Shown: positions 1 to 6,905, numbered from the stretch's first letter. The stretch is DNA of 14,955 bases from CAYMLL01 sp964390645 (GCA_964390645.1 CAYMLL010000192.1:1-14955); one strand, 5' to 3'. Numbers and translations: made by a program. The notes: a model not told the origin generated them from the letters alone.

Positions 1-163
1 TTACGTTCGAGGCGAGAGCACTCGACGATGGAAGCACCCAACTGACGGAAACGGGCACGGTTCATCAGTCGGTTTCTCGACGATGGAGTTCGCCGCCGAT
101 GTGCCTGGAGCCTACAATGTCGTCCAGCTCTCTCTTCTCGAAACACCTTTCGGAGAAGACACC
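1..163. other. Upstream region of the LamG gene, no gene seen
   Basis: An open frame continues upstream of the GTG at 164 as far as an ATG at 83, but the residues it would add do not look like a signal peptide and the strong ribosome-binding site lies just before 164. The 12-base string ctcgacgatgga occurs twice here, at 21-32 and 76-87. I see no convincing promoter. The left edge of the window may cut an unseen neighbour. Confidence 0.4.
152..155 (+). promoter_or_regulatory. Ribosome-binding site (GGAG) deciding the GTG start at 164
   Basis: GGAG at 152-155, within ggagaag, lies 8 nt before the GTG at 164. That start yields a clean signal peptide, whereas the ATG at 83 would bury it 27 residues inside the protein. 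Confidence 0.55.
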
Positions 164-1129
164 GTGCACTACGTGACCAGCAGACTCCTCTTCCTGGCGC
201 TCGTCGGGGGGACCACCGGTGTTCTGGCGCAGGATCTCGTCGCGTACTACGAGTTCGACGGCGATTTCTGCGACAGCTCCGGGAACGACCTTCACGGCAC
301 GCCGCTCGGTGCCGCCACCATCGTCTTCGACGACGAGAGGGACAGTGACGTTCTGAGCCTGGACGGCTTCGACTCCACCGTGAGTCTCGGAAACAGCCCA
401 CTCTTCGACTGGAACGGCGCCTTCAGCGCGGCCTTCTGGATCAAGGTGGAGTCCTGGCAGGGAGGTTGGGATACCGTCCTGAAGAAGGAGTCCATCTTCA
501 GCTTCGAGCGCAACCAGACCCTGGACGAGCTCACCTTCTATCACTGGCCCAACTTCCGCACGACCGCCGTCACCGCTCCTGCGGGCGAGGGCTGGCACCA
601 CGTCGCCGCGACCTTCGACGGGATCGAACAGAAGATCTACCTGGACGGCGAACTCGTCTCGACGCTGGAGAATGTCGGGGACATGCACACCAATTCAGCG
701 CCGGTGTACGTCGGCTCCAACGGCTCGAGTCGTTACTTCCATGGCTTCATGGATGAGCTGCAGATCTACGACCTCGCGCTCTCCGCGGACGACGTCGCCG
801 ACCTGTCAGAGGACATCGCCGTCGACCCCGGGGATCCTCCGACGTCTCGCCCGTTCGTCCGCGGAGATGTGGACAACAACGGTCAGGTGAACCTCACCGA
901 TGTGATCTTCAACCTGAACTTCCTCTTCCTCGGTGGAGACGAGCCGTCCTGCTTCGACGCAGGCGATGCCGACAAAAACGGCATCGTGCAGCAGACTGAC
1001 GGGATCTTACTGCTGAACTATCTCTTTCTCGTGGGCAGTCCTCCTCCGGAGCCGCACGAGGAGTGTGGATCCGACCCGGCTGAGCCCGCCGACGATCTGG
1101 GCTGCGAGACGTTCGACCGCTGCGCCTGA
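164..1129 (+). CDS. Secreted LamG-domain protein with dockerin-like C-terminus
   Basis: Predicted 321-residue exported protein. Residues 1-22 form a signal peptide (a hydrophobic LLFLALVGG core ending VLA, cleavage before Q23). Residues about 24-214 form a LamG/concanavalin-A-like beta-sandwich. This is shown by the opening VAYYEFDGDFCDSSGN, the central WHHVAATFDG and YLDGELV, and the closing GFMDELQIYDLALSADDV, all typical of LamG_3 domains, which usually bind glycans. Residues about 231-302 form a dockerin-like pair of Ca-binding loops (DVDNNGQVNLTD at 235-246, DADKNGIVQQTD at 268-279), each followed by a hydrophobic FLFLGG-like helix. Cys263, Cys301, Cys314 and Cys320 flank or follow the loops. 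No catalytic residues are visible, so binding or adhesion is likelier than catalysis. The same kind of tail occurs on the metallophosphoesterase at 7608-9209. I chose GTG 164 for its ribosome-binding site and signal peptide; ATG 83 is the alternative. The substrate is unknown. Confidence 0.88.
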   Translation: MHYVTSRLLFLALVGGTTGVLAQDLVAYYEFDGDFCDSSGNDLHGTPLGAATIVFDDERDSDVLSLDGFDSTVSLGNSPLFDWNGAFSAAFWIKVESWQGGWDTVLKKESIFSFERNQTLDELTFYHWPNFRTTAVTAPAGEGWHHVAATFDGIEQKIYLDGELVSTLENVGDMHTNSAPVYVGSNGSSRYFHGFMDELQIYDLALSADDVADLSEDIAVDPGDPPTSRPFVRGDVDNNGQVNLTDVIFNLNFLFLGGDEPSCFDAGDADKNGIVQQTDGILLLNYLFLVGSPPPEPHEECGSDPAEPADDLGCETFDRCA

Positions 1130-1149
1130 GTCGGCCCGGGGCTTCTTCC

Positions 1150-1167
1150 ACGGGTTTCGAGACCCGT
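1150..1167 (+). terminator. Candidate hairpin terminator after the LamG gene
   Basis: ACGGGT (1150-1155) and ACCCGT (1162-1167) form a 6-bp stem with a 6-nt loop, starting 20 nt after the stop codon. No T-tract follows, so it would be a weak or Rho-assisted terminator, or a chance hairpin. Confidence 0.3.
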
Positions 1168-1324
1168 CCGGACCACCGGCGTGGCCGCGAGGAGACCGGC
1201 TTCTGGCGCGGGACCATCCGCGCCTCGACGGCAAGCGATCCCTCACGACCTTCGAGACGTTTCCGGGCGATGGTTCGACACCAGTCGATCTTCCGGGCAC
1301 GGCCGACAACTCCCGAACTTGACG

Positions 1325-1516
1325 TGACTCTCGATCAGCGCGGCGTTGCCTCCGACGAAGCCGCTCGGACGGAGGGGGCGGGTCGATCGCCTTCTCGCCG
1401 AACCAGATCGTCACGTCCACTCGATCGCGAAGTCCTCGCTCGTACTCACGCCAGTTTCTGACGCGGTACTCGGTCTTGTAACGCGGATGAACCCGACTCG
1501 ACTTCACAGCAGGCAT
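1325..1516 (-). pseudogene. N-terminal remnant of an IS5-family transposase
   Basis: Reading the minus strand from the ATG at 1516, the first about 45 residues carry the signature N-terminus of IS5-type (DDE) transposases: KTEYRVRNWREYERGLRDR followed by VDVTIWFGEKAID. In intact relatives this is followed by a Pro-rich linker and a GRRGGQRRYSD-like motif. Here the reading continues as PPPPSERLRRRQRRADRES, which keeps the RxxQRR core but then loses similarity. The DDE catalytic domain is absent: the frame runs only to 1007, partly antisense to the 3' end of the LamG gene. A real transposase of this type is about 300 or more residues, so this is a decayed fragment. The family call rests on recall of the motif, not on a search. 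Confidence 0.65.
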
Positions 1517-1721
1517 GCATTCGGCCCCTCACGAACGACCGCAAGGACCGAATGATTCCCCACTTCCGTCGGGGGCGATTCATGCACCAACGCCTCTGCG
1601 GCGACTCTGAGCCACCTCACCCGCGTACTCCTCGTGGCGCAATCCTGAAAAATCCCGAGAAATCCTGTCGCCGCGTGGGTGTTTTTCGTGCTTGGGACTT
1701 CGGCGGCCGAAAGGCCCACGC

Positions 1722-1737
1722 CACCCGATTCCGGGTG
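1722..1737. other. Small inverted repeat
   Basis: CACCCG (1722-1727) and CGGGTG (1732-1737) are separated by a 4-nt loop. It lies between the transposase remnant and the beta-helix gene and could be part of an IS end or an old terminator. It is short enough to occur by chance at this GC content. Confidence 0.25.
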
Positions 1738-1959
1738 AATCAAGGAAAGGAGTCCATAGTTCTGCCTCGTGCCCATCTTCGCAAAGCTCTACTCGCCGTC
1801 CTCTCTCCCCTGCTGACGCTTGAAGCGAGATACAGGCGCCTCGGCAGGATGGCCCACGATCGTGGAGGGCAGGCGAGGGGAACTCGTGTCCATGGCGCGC
1901 GGCCCTGACAGTCGCCATCAACCGACGAAGAGTCACGTTCACGATTCCAGCCCTGTTTC

Positions 1960-1967
1960 AAGGAGGT
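1960..1967 (+). promoter_or_regulatory. Perfect Shine-Dalgarno (AAGGAGGT) for the beta-helix gene
   Basis: AAGGAGGT at 1960-1967 is fully complementary to the usual anti-SD and sits 8 nt before the ATG at 1976. It fixes the start at 1976 rather than further upstream in the open frame, which extends to 1820. Confidence 0.85.
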
Positions 1968-1975
1968 ATATCCCG

Positions 1976-3025
1976 ATGCGACGCAAGAGGAATTCCGAGT
2001 ATCTGACGTTTGCTCTGTTGTTGTCGACGGTGACGATCGCTTCGTGGTCTCACGAAGCGAATGCAGACGGGGGAACCGCCTCCGGATCAACCGAGTCGCA
2101 GATAACTCCCTACGATTTCGGCGCGGTCTCCGACAACGGTGTCAGAGACGAGCAACCCGCCCTGCAGGCTGCGATCAACGAGGCAATAGATTCGGGCAGG
2201 CCTCTCGATCTTTGCGGCGCGTCCTGGAGGATCGATACGCCACTCTACGCCCGAGGAAACCTGCATATCCGCAACGGGCAAATTCGCACGTCTATCATGA
2301 ACAACATGGGGCTCGACATCGGCCCCGCCGAGGGCCAGGCGTACGTCACGCCGATCCTGGAAAACCTGAGCTTCTACAAGATCCAGAAAACAGGCATCGT
2401 CGGGCTCCACATCAGCCGAGGATTGCGGGTCCAGATGACCAACGTGAATTTCCACAATTTTCGTAACGGCAATTGTGTAGCCGTGGCACTTTCGGGAGTG
2501 CAGGTACTAATCTGGCTTGGAGGCAAACTTCTCGAAAACGACCGGCACCTTGCGGTCTACGACTACCTGGGCAAGCGTTCGACCGACATCAAGGTCTTCG
2601 GTGTGTTCTTCCAGGACTCCAAAAGCACCCAGGGGCATGCGGGTGTATCGCTCTACCAGGCTCCCGGAACAAGCTTCACGGACTGCTCCTTCGACGTGAG
2701 TCGTCGGGCAGCGCTCGTCGCCGTCAACGACTCATGGAACGTCTCCTTCGTAAACTGCCGTTTCGAGGATTCAGGCCTGGATGAGCCGGGAACTCACCCG
2801 GCCGTCTACCTTCACGGTGGGTCGTACAACATCCGATTTCTCGCCAACTACTTCAACAACACCCAGAAATCGGCCAGCTCTGGCCAGTACCCTGACGTCA
2901 TTCACATCGGCGGCGCGACCGCTGTCAACCTGATCAGCAACAGCTTTGCCGCAGCGAGCCCCCCTGTGACGGAAGGCCCGGACTACAAGGCGATCATGAA
3001 CACGAATCTGATCGACAACTTCTGA
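1976..3025 (+). CDS. Secreted right-handed beta-helix protein (pectate-lyase-3 / tailspike-like)
   Basis: A 349-residue exported protein. Residues 1-30 form a signal peptide: a basic MRRKRNSE start, then FALLLSTVTIA, ending in the AxA site ANA before D31. At about 46-70, YDFGAVSDNGVRDEQPALQAAI is the classic N-terminal motif of the Pectate_lyase_3 / GH28-like / phage-tailspike beta-helix superfamily (YDFGAxGDGxxDDTxAxQxAI). The rest is made of short repeated beta-strand coils rich in Asn, Phe, Ser and Gly, such as FTDCSFDVS, SFVNCRFEDSG, IRFLANYFNN and VNLISNSFAA, which fit stacked helix rungs. No catalytic set can be assigned by eye. A polysaccharide lyase or hydrolase, or a surface binding protein, is plausible. 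It has its own strong ribosome-binding site, a hairpin after its stop and lower GC than the flanks, so it looks like a stand-alone, possibly acquired gene. The residues before 1976 in this frame lack coding character. Confidence 0.85.
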   Translation: MRRKRNSEYLTFALLLSTVTIASWSHEANADGGTASGSTESQITPYDFGAVSDNGVRDEQPALQAAINEAIDSGRPLDLCGASWRIDTPLYARGNLHIRNGQIRTSIMNNMGLDIGPAEGQAYVTPILENLSFYKIQKTGIVGLHISRGLRVQMTNVNFHNFRNGNCVAVALSGVQVLIWLGGKLLENDRHLAVYDYLGKRSTDIKVFGVFFQDSKSTQGHAGVSLYQAPGTSFTDCSFDVSRRAALVAVNDSWNVSFVNCRFEDSGLDEPGTHPAVYLHGGSYNIRFLANYFNNTQKSASSGQYPDVIHIGGATAVNLISNSFAAASPPVTEGPDYKAIMNTNLIDNF

Positions 3026-3058
3026 CAGACGGTCACGGAGCTCGTCTTGGCCAACGGT

Positions 3059-3083
3059 GCCCCGCCCTCTTTCCGGGCGGGGC
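3059..3083 (+). terminator. Strong GC hairpin after the beta-helix gene
   Basis: GCCCCGCCC (3059-3067) and GGGCGGGGC (3075-3083) form a perfect 9-bp stem with a 7-nt loop TCTTTCC, beginning 34 nt after the stop at 3025. No T-tract follows. The stability and position favour a transcription terminator or 3'-end stabiliser. Confidence 0.6.
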
Positions 3084-3575
3084 CCGGCCTACGTCTCCGG
3101 GCTGCGAGAGCGGAACGCTGAAGGTCCGGGCGAGGAGCCCGGCGCCGAAGACGCGGAGCTCCTCGGTCACATGGTGCTTCCGCCATCAACTGTCGCCGCC
3201 AGGCCGCTTTCGCTCGCCGATCGACACGGCCAGGCAGGTAAGCGATCGCGGCTCGGGTGCTTCCTCGATCAAATACCGGTGCAGGTGCTGTTGGGGCAGC
3301 GCAGCGTCGTCACTTCTGGCGATCGTGCGGACAGAACCGGTGATCAGAAAACGAGTCGCGGATTCTGCCGCTGGAACGACTCACGATCGAGGCACCGACA
3401 GCTGAGGGACGAAGCACCACGTCGTGCAAACCGCCACCGGGACCGAAGTGGCTCGGGTCCCGCTGTGGCGTGGCTTGCGAACGGTTCGGGCGCTGTAATC
3501 CGCCGGGAACGGCCGGCGGGGGCTCGGGTTCCGGAGGGATCCGGGGCGAAACTTCCTGTCCGGGACAACCCGCCC
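3084..3575. other. Intergenic region between convergent genes, nothing convincing
   Basis: About 490 bp between the beta-helix gene hairpin and the 3' end of the minus-strand kinase gene. Frames on both strands are Arg/Gly/Pro-rich and show no motif, signal peptide or good ribosome-binding site. The only structure I see is the inverted repeat at 3500-3519. Confidence 0.5.
3500..3519 (-). terminator. Candidate hairpin terminator for the methyltransferase-kinase pair
   Basis: CCGCCGG (3500-3506) and CCGGCGG (3513-3519) form a 7-bp stem with a 6-nt loop, 56 nt past the kinase stop codon on the minus strand. There is no T-tract. It would close the transcription unit that faces the beta-helix gene. 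Confidence 0.4.
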
Positions 3576-4319
3576 CTATCCCAGCTTCGCATGGAACGCA
3601 TCGGCGAGATCGTACTTGGTCACCTCCCCTGGCCGACCAGCTTTCTTTCTGCGATCCCTCCAACGGTGCACGAACTGAAACGGGACGCGATAAACGCGGT
3701 CCACCAGCGCGGCGATTATCAGGCTCTCTCGACCGTATGAATCGAGCACGAACGAAACGACCCGGTCCAGATACTGCCTCCCGAGATCCCGGACCGCCCA
3801 CCTCAGGAACTTGGCGAGCTCCACCGCCAAGGCCTCGTTGAAATCCCGATACGCCCTCGTCACCCGCGACTCCAGGTCGATATAAAAAAAGCCGCCCTCG
3901 ATCACCAGGATGTTTCCGGTGTTCGGATCAGAATGGATCAGCTCGAAATCCTCGAGCCCCTCGTTCACCTCTTGCCTGTCATGAAAGCACTTGAGGACGG
4001 CTTCGAGCGTCCCCAACCTGGAATCGATGGAACGAGCGCCGTCCTTCAAGAATCCTGCCAACGAAACGCCTTCCACCCACTCCATGACGAGATGAGGACC
4101 AGGCTCCCGAGGCAGGCTCTTCGCGACAACGCGAGGAACAGGAAAGCCCTTGTCTCGCCACAGACGCAGACGATCCCGCTCCGTGTCCCGACGAGAAATC
4201 GCGCCCTCCCCGCGGTAGCGCTTCAGGAACCAGGTCTTCCCGTCTTCCGAGATCCTGGCGACGTCATTGGAGTTGTCGGTATCAGTGACAACCGGATCAA
4301 TTCTCATTCCCGCGCCCAC
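3576..4319 (-). CDS. Small APH/lipopolysaccharide-kinase-like phosphotransferase
   Basis: A 247-residue protein with a protein-kinase-like fold of the aminoglycoside-phosphotransferase/InaA-WaaP type. Visible residues: Lys33 in WFLKRY (ATP lysine), Glu47 in RRDTERDRL (alpha-C Glu), the hinge LVMEWVEG at 77-84, the catalytic loop LIHSDPNTGNIL with His129, Asp131 and Asn136, and FYIDLE with metal-binding Asp148. A full active set is present, so it should be catalytically competent. The compact catalytic core with no further domain and no membrane segment suggests a cytoplasmic small-molecule or lipid/sugar kinase rather than a Ser/Thr kinase. The start shown is the GTG that overlaps the upstream methyltransferase stop by one base (TAGTG), implying translational coupling; an ATG at 4307 would shorten it by four residues. 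The substrate is unknown; the partner and nearby polysaccharide-related genes suggest glycan or lipid modification, which is inference only. The C-terminal half has no motif I recognise. Confidence 0.8.
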   Translation of the reverse strand: MGAGMRIDPVVTDTDNSNDVARISEDGKTWFLKRYRGEGAISRRDTERDRLRLWRDKGFPVPRVVAKSLPREPGPHLVMEWVEGVSLAGFLKDGARSIDSRLGTLEAVLKCFHDRQEVNEGLEDFELIHSDPNTGNILVIEGGFFYIDLESRVTRAYRDFNEALAVELAKFLRWAVRDLGRQYLDRVVSFVLDSYGRESLIIAALVDRVYRVPFQFVHRWRDRRKKAGRPGEVTKYDLADAFHAKLG

Positions 4320-4966
4320 TATTTCGGCTCGATTACATAGCCGATATCGGTGGCAAAAACAGTCGGCCAGAGCCTCGCCTTCAAAGAGGGCTTGCTAGGC
4401 GCCCGTTCCAGAACACGATAGCCGCTCTGCTCGAAAACACCCTCGACCTCGTGCGGCGTCTGGAAATTCTTGTGGCTGAGACTGATAGGAGGGAAATGAC
4501 CAAGAAGGAACTTCAACCGGTGTCTGTAGTGGGTGATATTCGGGATAATAACGACCAACTTACCGGACTCTGTGAGTAGAGCCTTCGCCTGACGCAAGAA
4601 CAAACCGGGATCGTCCAGCCAGTGAAGCACCATGCTGACGGTTATCGCGTCAAATCGCACATCGAAGACCGGAAACCCCTCGTTCAAGTCGGCCTGAGCG
4701 ATCCGGCCGGTCTCAAACTCATACTGATCGATGGCATATCTGGATATCTCCACCCCCCAAGTATCATAACTCTCGGCGCACAAGCGGTACTCATGGCCAT
4801 CACCGACGCCACAAACGAGTACATTGGCGGGAGGCGCGGCACATCGACCGACCAGTGCCCTGATGAAATGATGGACCCGCTTCAACGAAGTGCGACCCAC
4901 CGCCTCACGGTCACTCCAGTATCGATCGGCGTCACTAACCCCGAACACCCTCGGTGTATCAGCCAT
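4319..4966 (-). CDS. SAM-dependent methyltransferase, MetW-like class I
   Basis: A 215-residue class I methyltransferase. Motif I is VLVCGVGDGHEY (about 49-60), in place of the usual GCGxG. The acidic ribose-binding residue is in WGVEIS (70-75). Later motifs are QADLNEGFP (91-99), FDAITVSMVLHWLDDP (105-120) and VVIIPNITHYRHRLKFLLG (138-156). This last stretch, PN followed by an R-rich helix and LGHFPP, recalls MetW and related Methyltransf_11 enzymes. I chose the ATG at 4966 because the protein then starts like other family members (YW..R....SL.R before motif I). The frame stays open to a GTG at 5071, which would add 35 residues of no clear character. It is the first gene of a coupled pair; its stop overlaps the start of the kinase gene. 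Base composition is clearly lower in GC than the neighbours (27/60 in 4501-4560). The substrate is unknown; a role in methionine synthesis is not implied by context. Confidence 0.82.
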   Translation of the reverse strand: MADTPRVFGVSDADRYWSDREAVGRTSLKRVHHFIRALVGRCAAPPANVLVCGVGDGHEYRLCAESYDTWGVEISRYAIDQYEFETGRIAQADLNEGFPVFDVRFDAITVSMVLHWLDDPGLFLRQAKALLTESGKLVVIIPNITHYRHRLKFLLGHFPPISLSHKNFQTPHEVEGVFEQSGYRVLERAPSKPSLKARLWPTVFATDIGYVIEPK

Positions 4967-5336
4967 GCCAAGAGAACCTACGCTCGGAACCAGAGAACAC
5001 AGCGCGACAGTATCGTCATGCGCTGCGAGGAGGAGTGGATCGACCGAGGCCGGAGACTCGAGAACAGGCACGCCGAATCGAGGGGCTTCCTCATGACTCG
5101 CTCATACCCTCTGCCGGTACACAGCGTCGAGCCGGGCCCGGCCACGGTGGCCAACCCTCGCGAGAGCCCGGGCGCCGCAACCTCCGCCCTGGAACTCGGC
5201 GTCCACCATCCGGCTCGGCTCGCCGAAAGTCAACACCTCGAGCAAACCGGTGCCCGCGCGATCGGTGGGCTCACGAGGCCGAATCCTGGCACGGGATCCG
5301 GACCTGGATGGAGGGGGCGAGTTCAACCGTGGTGAG
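4967..5336. other. Intergenic region upstream of the methyltransferase
   Basis: About 370 bp (265 bp if the longer methyltransferase start at 5071 is used) between two minus-strand genes. A 74-codon minus-strand frame at 5102-5326 exists but has no ribosome-binding site or motif that I recognise. The region should contain the promoter of the methyltransferase-kinase pair and the 3' end of the SUMF1 transcript. I cannot point to either with confidence. Confidence 0.4.
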
Positions 5337-6587
5337 CTACTCGAGTATCATCCTCGACGGGCGAAAGCCGAGGAGCGGAAAGCGGTAGTCCGCAGGGATG
5401 ACGCCGCGGGCGGCGGAGCGACAGTACCAGGCGACGCTGAGCCAGCTGCCGCCCCGGTTGACCCGGCTCCGAGAGCCCGCGACACACGCGAGATCACCGT
5501 CGCCGGCACCCGGCTTCGAGTAGTACGCCTGATCGAACCCGTCCCGACACCACTCCCAGACATTCCCGTGCATGTCGTGAATCCCGAAGGCATTCGGTTT
5601 CTTCACGCCGATCGGGTGGGAACGACAGCCCCACTGGCCGAGGACCTTGCGGTCGTCCCACCGGGTGCCGGAAGAGAGCTCCTCGTGGCCCGAGTTCAGG
5701 TAGAACCATGCGTATTCTCCAAGGTCCTGCTCCGCATCGCCAAAACTGAAACTCGTGGCCGTGCCGGCGCGACACGCATACTCCCACTGCGCTTCCGTCG
5801 GCAGTGACAGCTCGGTCTTCTTGCAGAACTCCCGGCAGTCATCCCACGAGACCTGCTCGACCGGCAGGTCGTCACCCGTGAACTGCCATGGGCTCGTCCC
5901 CATCACACGATGCCACTGGACCTGCGACACCTCGTACTTGGCGATCAGGAAAGGGCTCAACGTCACCTTGTGGCGAGGTTGCTCGGCAGCCAGGAGTTTC
6001 CTGGCTCCCTGGCGGCGCCCCGGAGGGAGCGAGGCGAGATAGTCACGCTGCTCCTTCTCGGTTCCGCCCATCGTGAACGTCCCCCCGGGCAGCCTCACGA
6101 AGACAATTCCGCTCTTCTCGTGATGGTACTCGGAGTAACCCTGCTCGTTCTTCTGCATGAACGTGAAGCCCGACATCGAGGCGGCGGAAACGCCACTCTT
6201 CTCGACGGCCGCCAGCGACGTAGAGGGCTGAAGGGCCGCACTCCGCTCCCGATTCGAATCGCAACTCAGGAGCTGCGCACCCACGACGACAGACGCGAGG
6301 AAACGCCAGCAGGTCGTGACGAGATGCCACGGTCGTGATCGGTCAGACCTGCAGACGATCGCTGTCCTCCAGAACCCTCGCCCACGTCGTGAGAAGCGAG
6401 GCGGGGTTCCTTCAGAAGCTGCTTCAAGACCCGCTCCGTCGGCCCGGAGGCCGAGCGAGGCGGGCCGGCGAGTCGATTGTCGACCTGCGCGCGCAAGCAG
6501 CAGATTCCCGCCTCCCGGCTTCCACGCACGACGCGGTTGCCGCGCAGACGGTTCCGGACCATGGTCAACGACCTGTTGGATGCACAT
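5337..6587 (-). CDS. SUMF1/FGE-fold protein, probable lipoprotein, start uncertain
   Basis: The open frame gives up to 416 residues. Residues about 160-414 are a complete formylglycine-generating-enzyme-sulfatase (SUMF1) domain: FVRLPGGTFTMGGT near 163-176, LPTEAQWEYACRAGT (262-276), HGNVWEWCRDGF (340-351), RVNRGGSW (375-382) and GFRPSR (407-412). In true FGE two cysteines catalyse formylglycine formation. Here the first position appears to be Ser383 (GGSWLS) while Cys389 (WYCRSAAR) remains, so sulfatase activation is doubtful; many bacterial SUMF1 proteins have other or unknown roles. Before the domain lies a hydrophobic stretch ending GAQLLSC (Cys109), a good lipobox, implying a lipoprotein whose real start is near residue 85-90. 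No ATG, GTG or TTG lies there in frame. The first in-frame start is the ATG at 6587, and a GTG at 6330 is in another frame. A frameshift, sequencing error or unusual start is possible. Confidence 0.82.
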   Translation of the reverse strand: MCIQQVVDHGPEPSARQPRRAWKPGGGNLLLARAGRQSTRRPASLGLRADGAGLEAASEGTPPRFSRRGRGFWRTAIVCRSDRSRPWHLVTTCWRFLASVVVGAQLLSCDSNRERSAALQPSTSLAAVEKSGVSAASMSGFTFMQKNEQGYSEYHHEKSGIVFVRLPGGTFTMGGTEKEQRDYLASLPPGRRQGARKLLAAEQPRHKVTLSPFLIAKYEVSQVQWHRVMGTSPWQFTGDDLPVEQVSWDDCREFCKKTELSLPTEAQWEYACRAGTATSFSFGDAEQDLGEYAWFYLNSGHEELSSGTRWDDRKVLGQWGCRSHPIGVKKPNAFGIHDMHGNVWEWCRDGFDQAYYSKPGAGDGDLACVAGSRSRVNRGGSWLSVAWYCRSAARGVIPADYRFPLLGFRPSRMILE

Positions 6588-6731
6588 ATCGATTGTCGTT
6601 CTCTCGCTTTCTTAGACAGGAGTTGAACGAGTTCGACGACCATGCAGCTCCGATTCCGCAGTGAAGAAGCGGCTTGTTCGCTCGCTGAAGAGAGTCGATT
6701 CGGCGCACAGGCGACCGTCTCGCCCGACCCG

Positions 6732-6776
6732 CCCGTCACCAGGGACCCCGTCACCAGGGACCCCGTCACCGGAAAC
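6732..6776. repeat. 15-bp tandem repeat, three copies
   Basis: The unit CCCGTCACCAGGGAC occurs exactly at 6732-6746 and 6747-6761, then as a 12/15 match at 6762-6776. The period is a multiple of three, and one plus-strand frame reads it as a V-T-R-D-P repeat, but no supported gene covers it. Confidence 0.85.
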
Positions 6777-6879
6777 CCGACGGTGCACGACGTCGATCCG
6801 GATCTGGTGTCAAGGGCTCATGCTGGCGACTCGCTTCGCCGGTCGAAACACGTTCCAAGAGGCTGTTGTCCGAGACTCC

Positions 6880-6905
6880 GAATCCCGGTGGGCACACCGG
6901 GATTC
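6880..6905. repeat. Perfect 11-bp inverted repeat (hairpin)
   Basis: GAATCCCGGTG (6880-6890) and CACCGGGATTC (6895-6905) are exact reverse complements around the 4-nt loop GGCA. An outer CCGA (6870-6873) can also pair with TCGG (6906-6909) across a bulge. It is not next to any supported gene end. It could be a terminator of a lost gene, a REP-like element or an end of a mobile element. Confidence 0.75.

Larger units (their letters stand above)
1130..1975. other. Gene-poor region with transposase remnant
   Basis: This 846-bp stretch lies between two plus-strand secreted-protein genes. Apart from the IS5-type transposase remnant and two small hairpins, I found no gene I can support. Open frames on both strands here are arginine/proline/serine-rich and lack recognisable motifs or good start sites. 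The part right of 1517 is probably the leader of the former IS element plus the upstream region of the beta-helix gene. I could not identify the IS ends or a target-site duplication by eye, nor a good -35/-10 pair. Confidence 0.5.

Noticed and set aside
65..688. 207-residue minus-strand open frame antisense to the LamG gene
   Set aside because: It overlaps a well-supported domain-bearing CDS on the other strand, has no motif and is the usual antisense shadow of high-GC coding DNA.
3057..3740. 227-residue plus-strand open frame downstream of the beta-helix gene
   Set aside because: It starts inside the terminator-like hairpin, runs antisense into the kinase gene 3' end, lacks a ribosome-binding site and has no recognisable motif.
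5102..5326. 74-residue minus-strand open frame between the methyltransferase and SUMF1 genes
   Set aside because: No ribosome-binding site or recognisable motif, and the composition is not distinctive. Kept only as part of the intergenic description.
6266..6769. 167-residue minus-strand open frame overlapping the SUMF1 5' end
   Set aside because: It begins within the 15-bp tandem repeat, overlaps the lipobox-coding region of the SUMF1 gene in another frame and has no recognisable domain.
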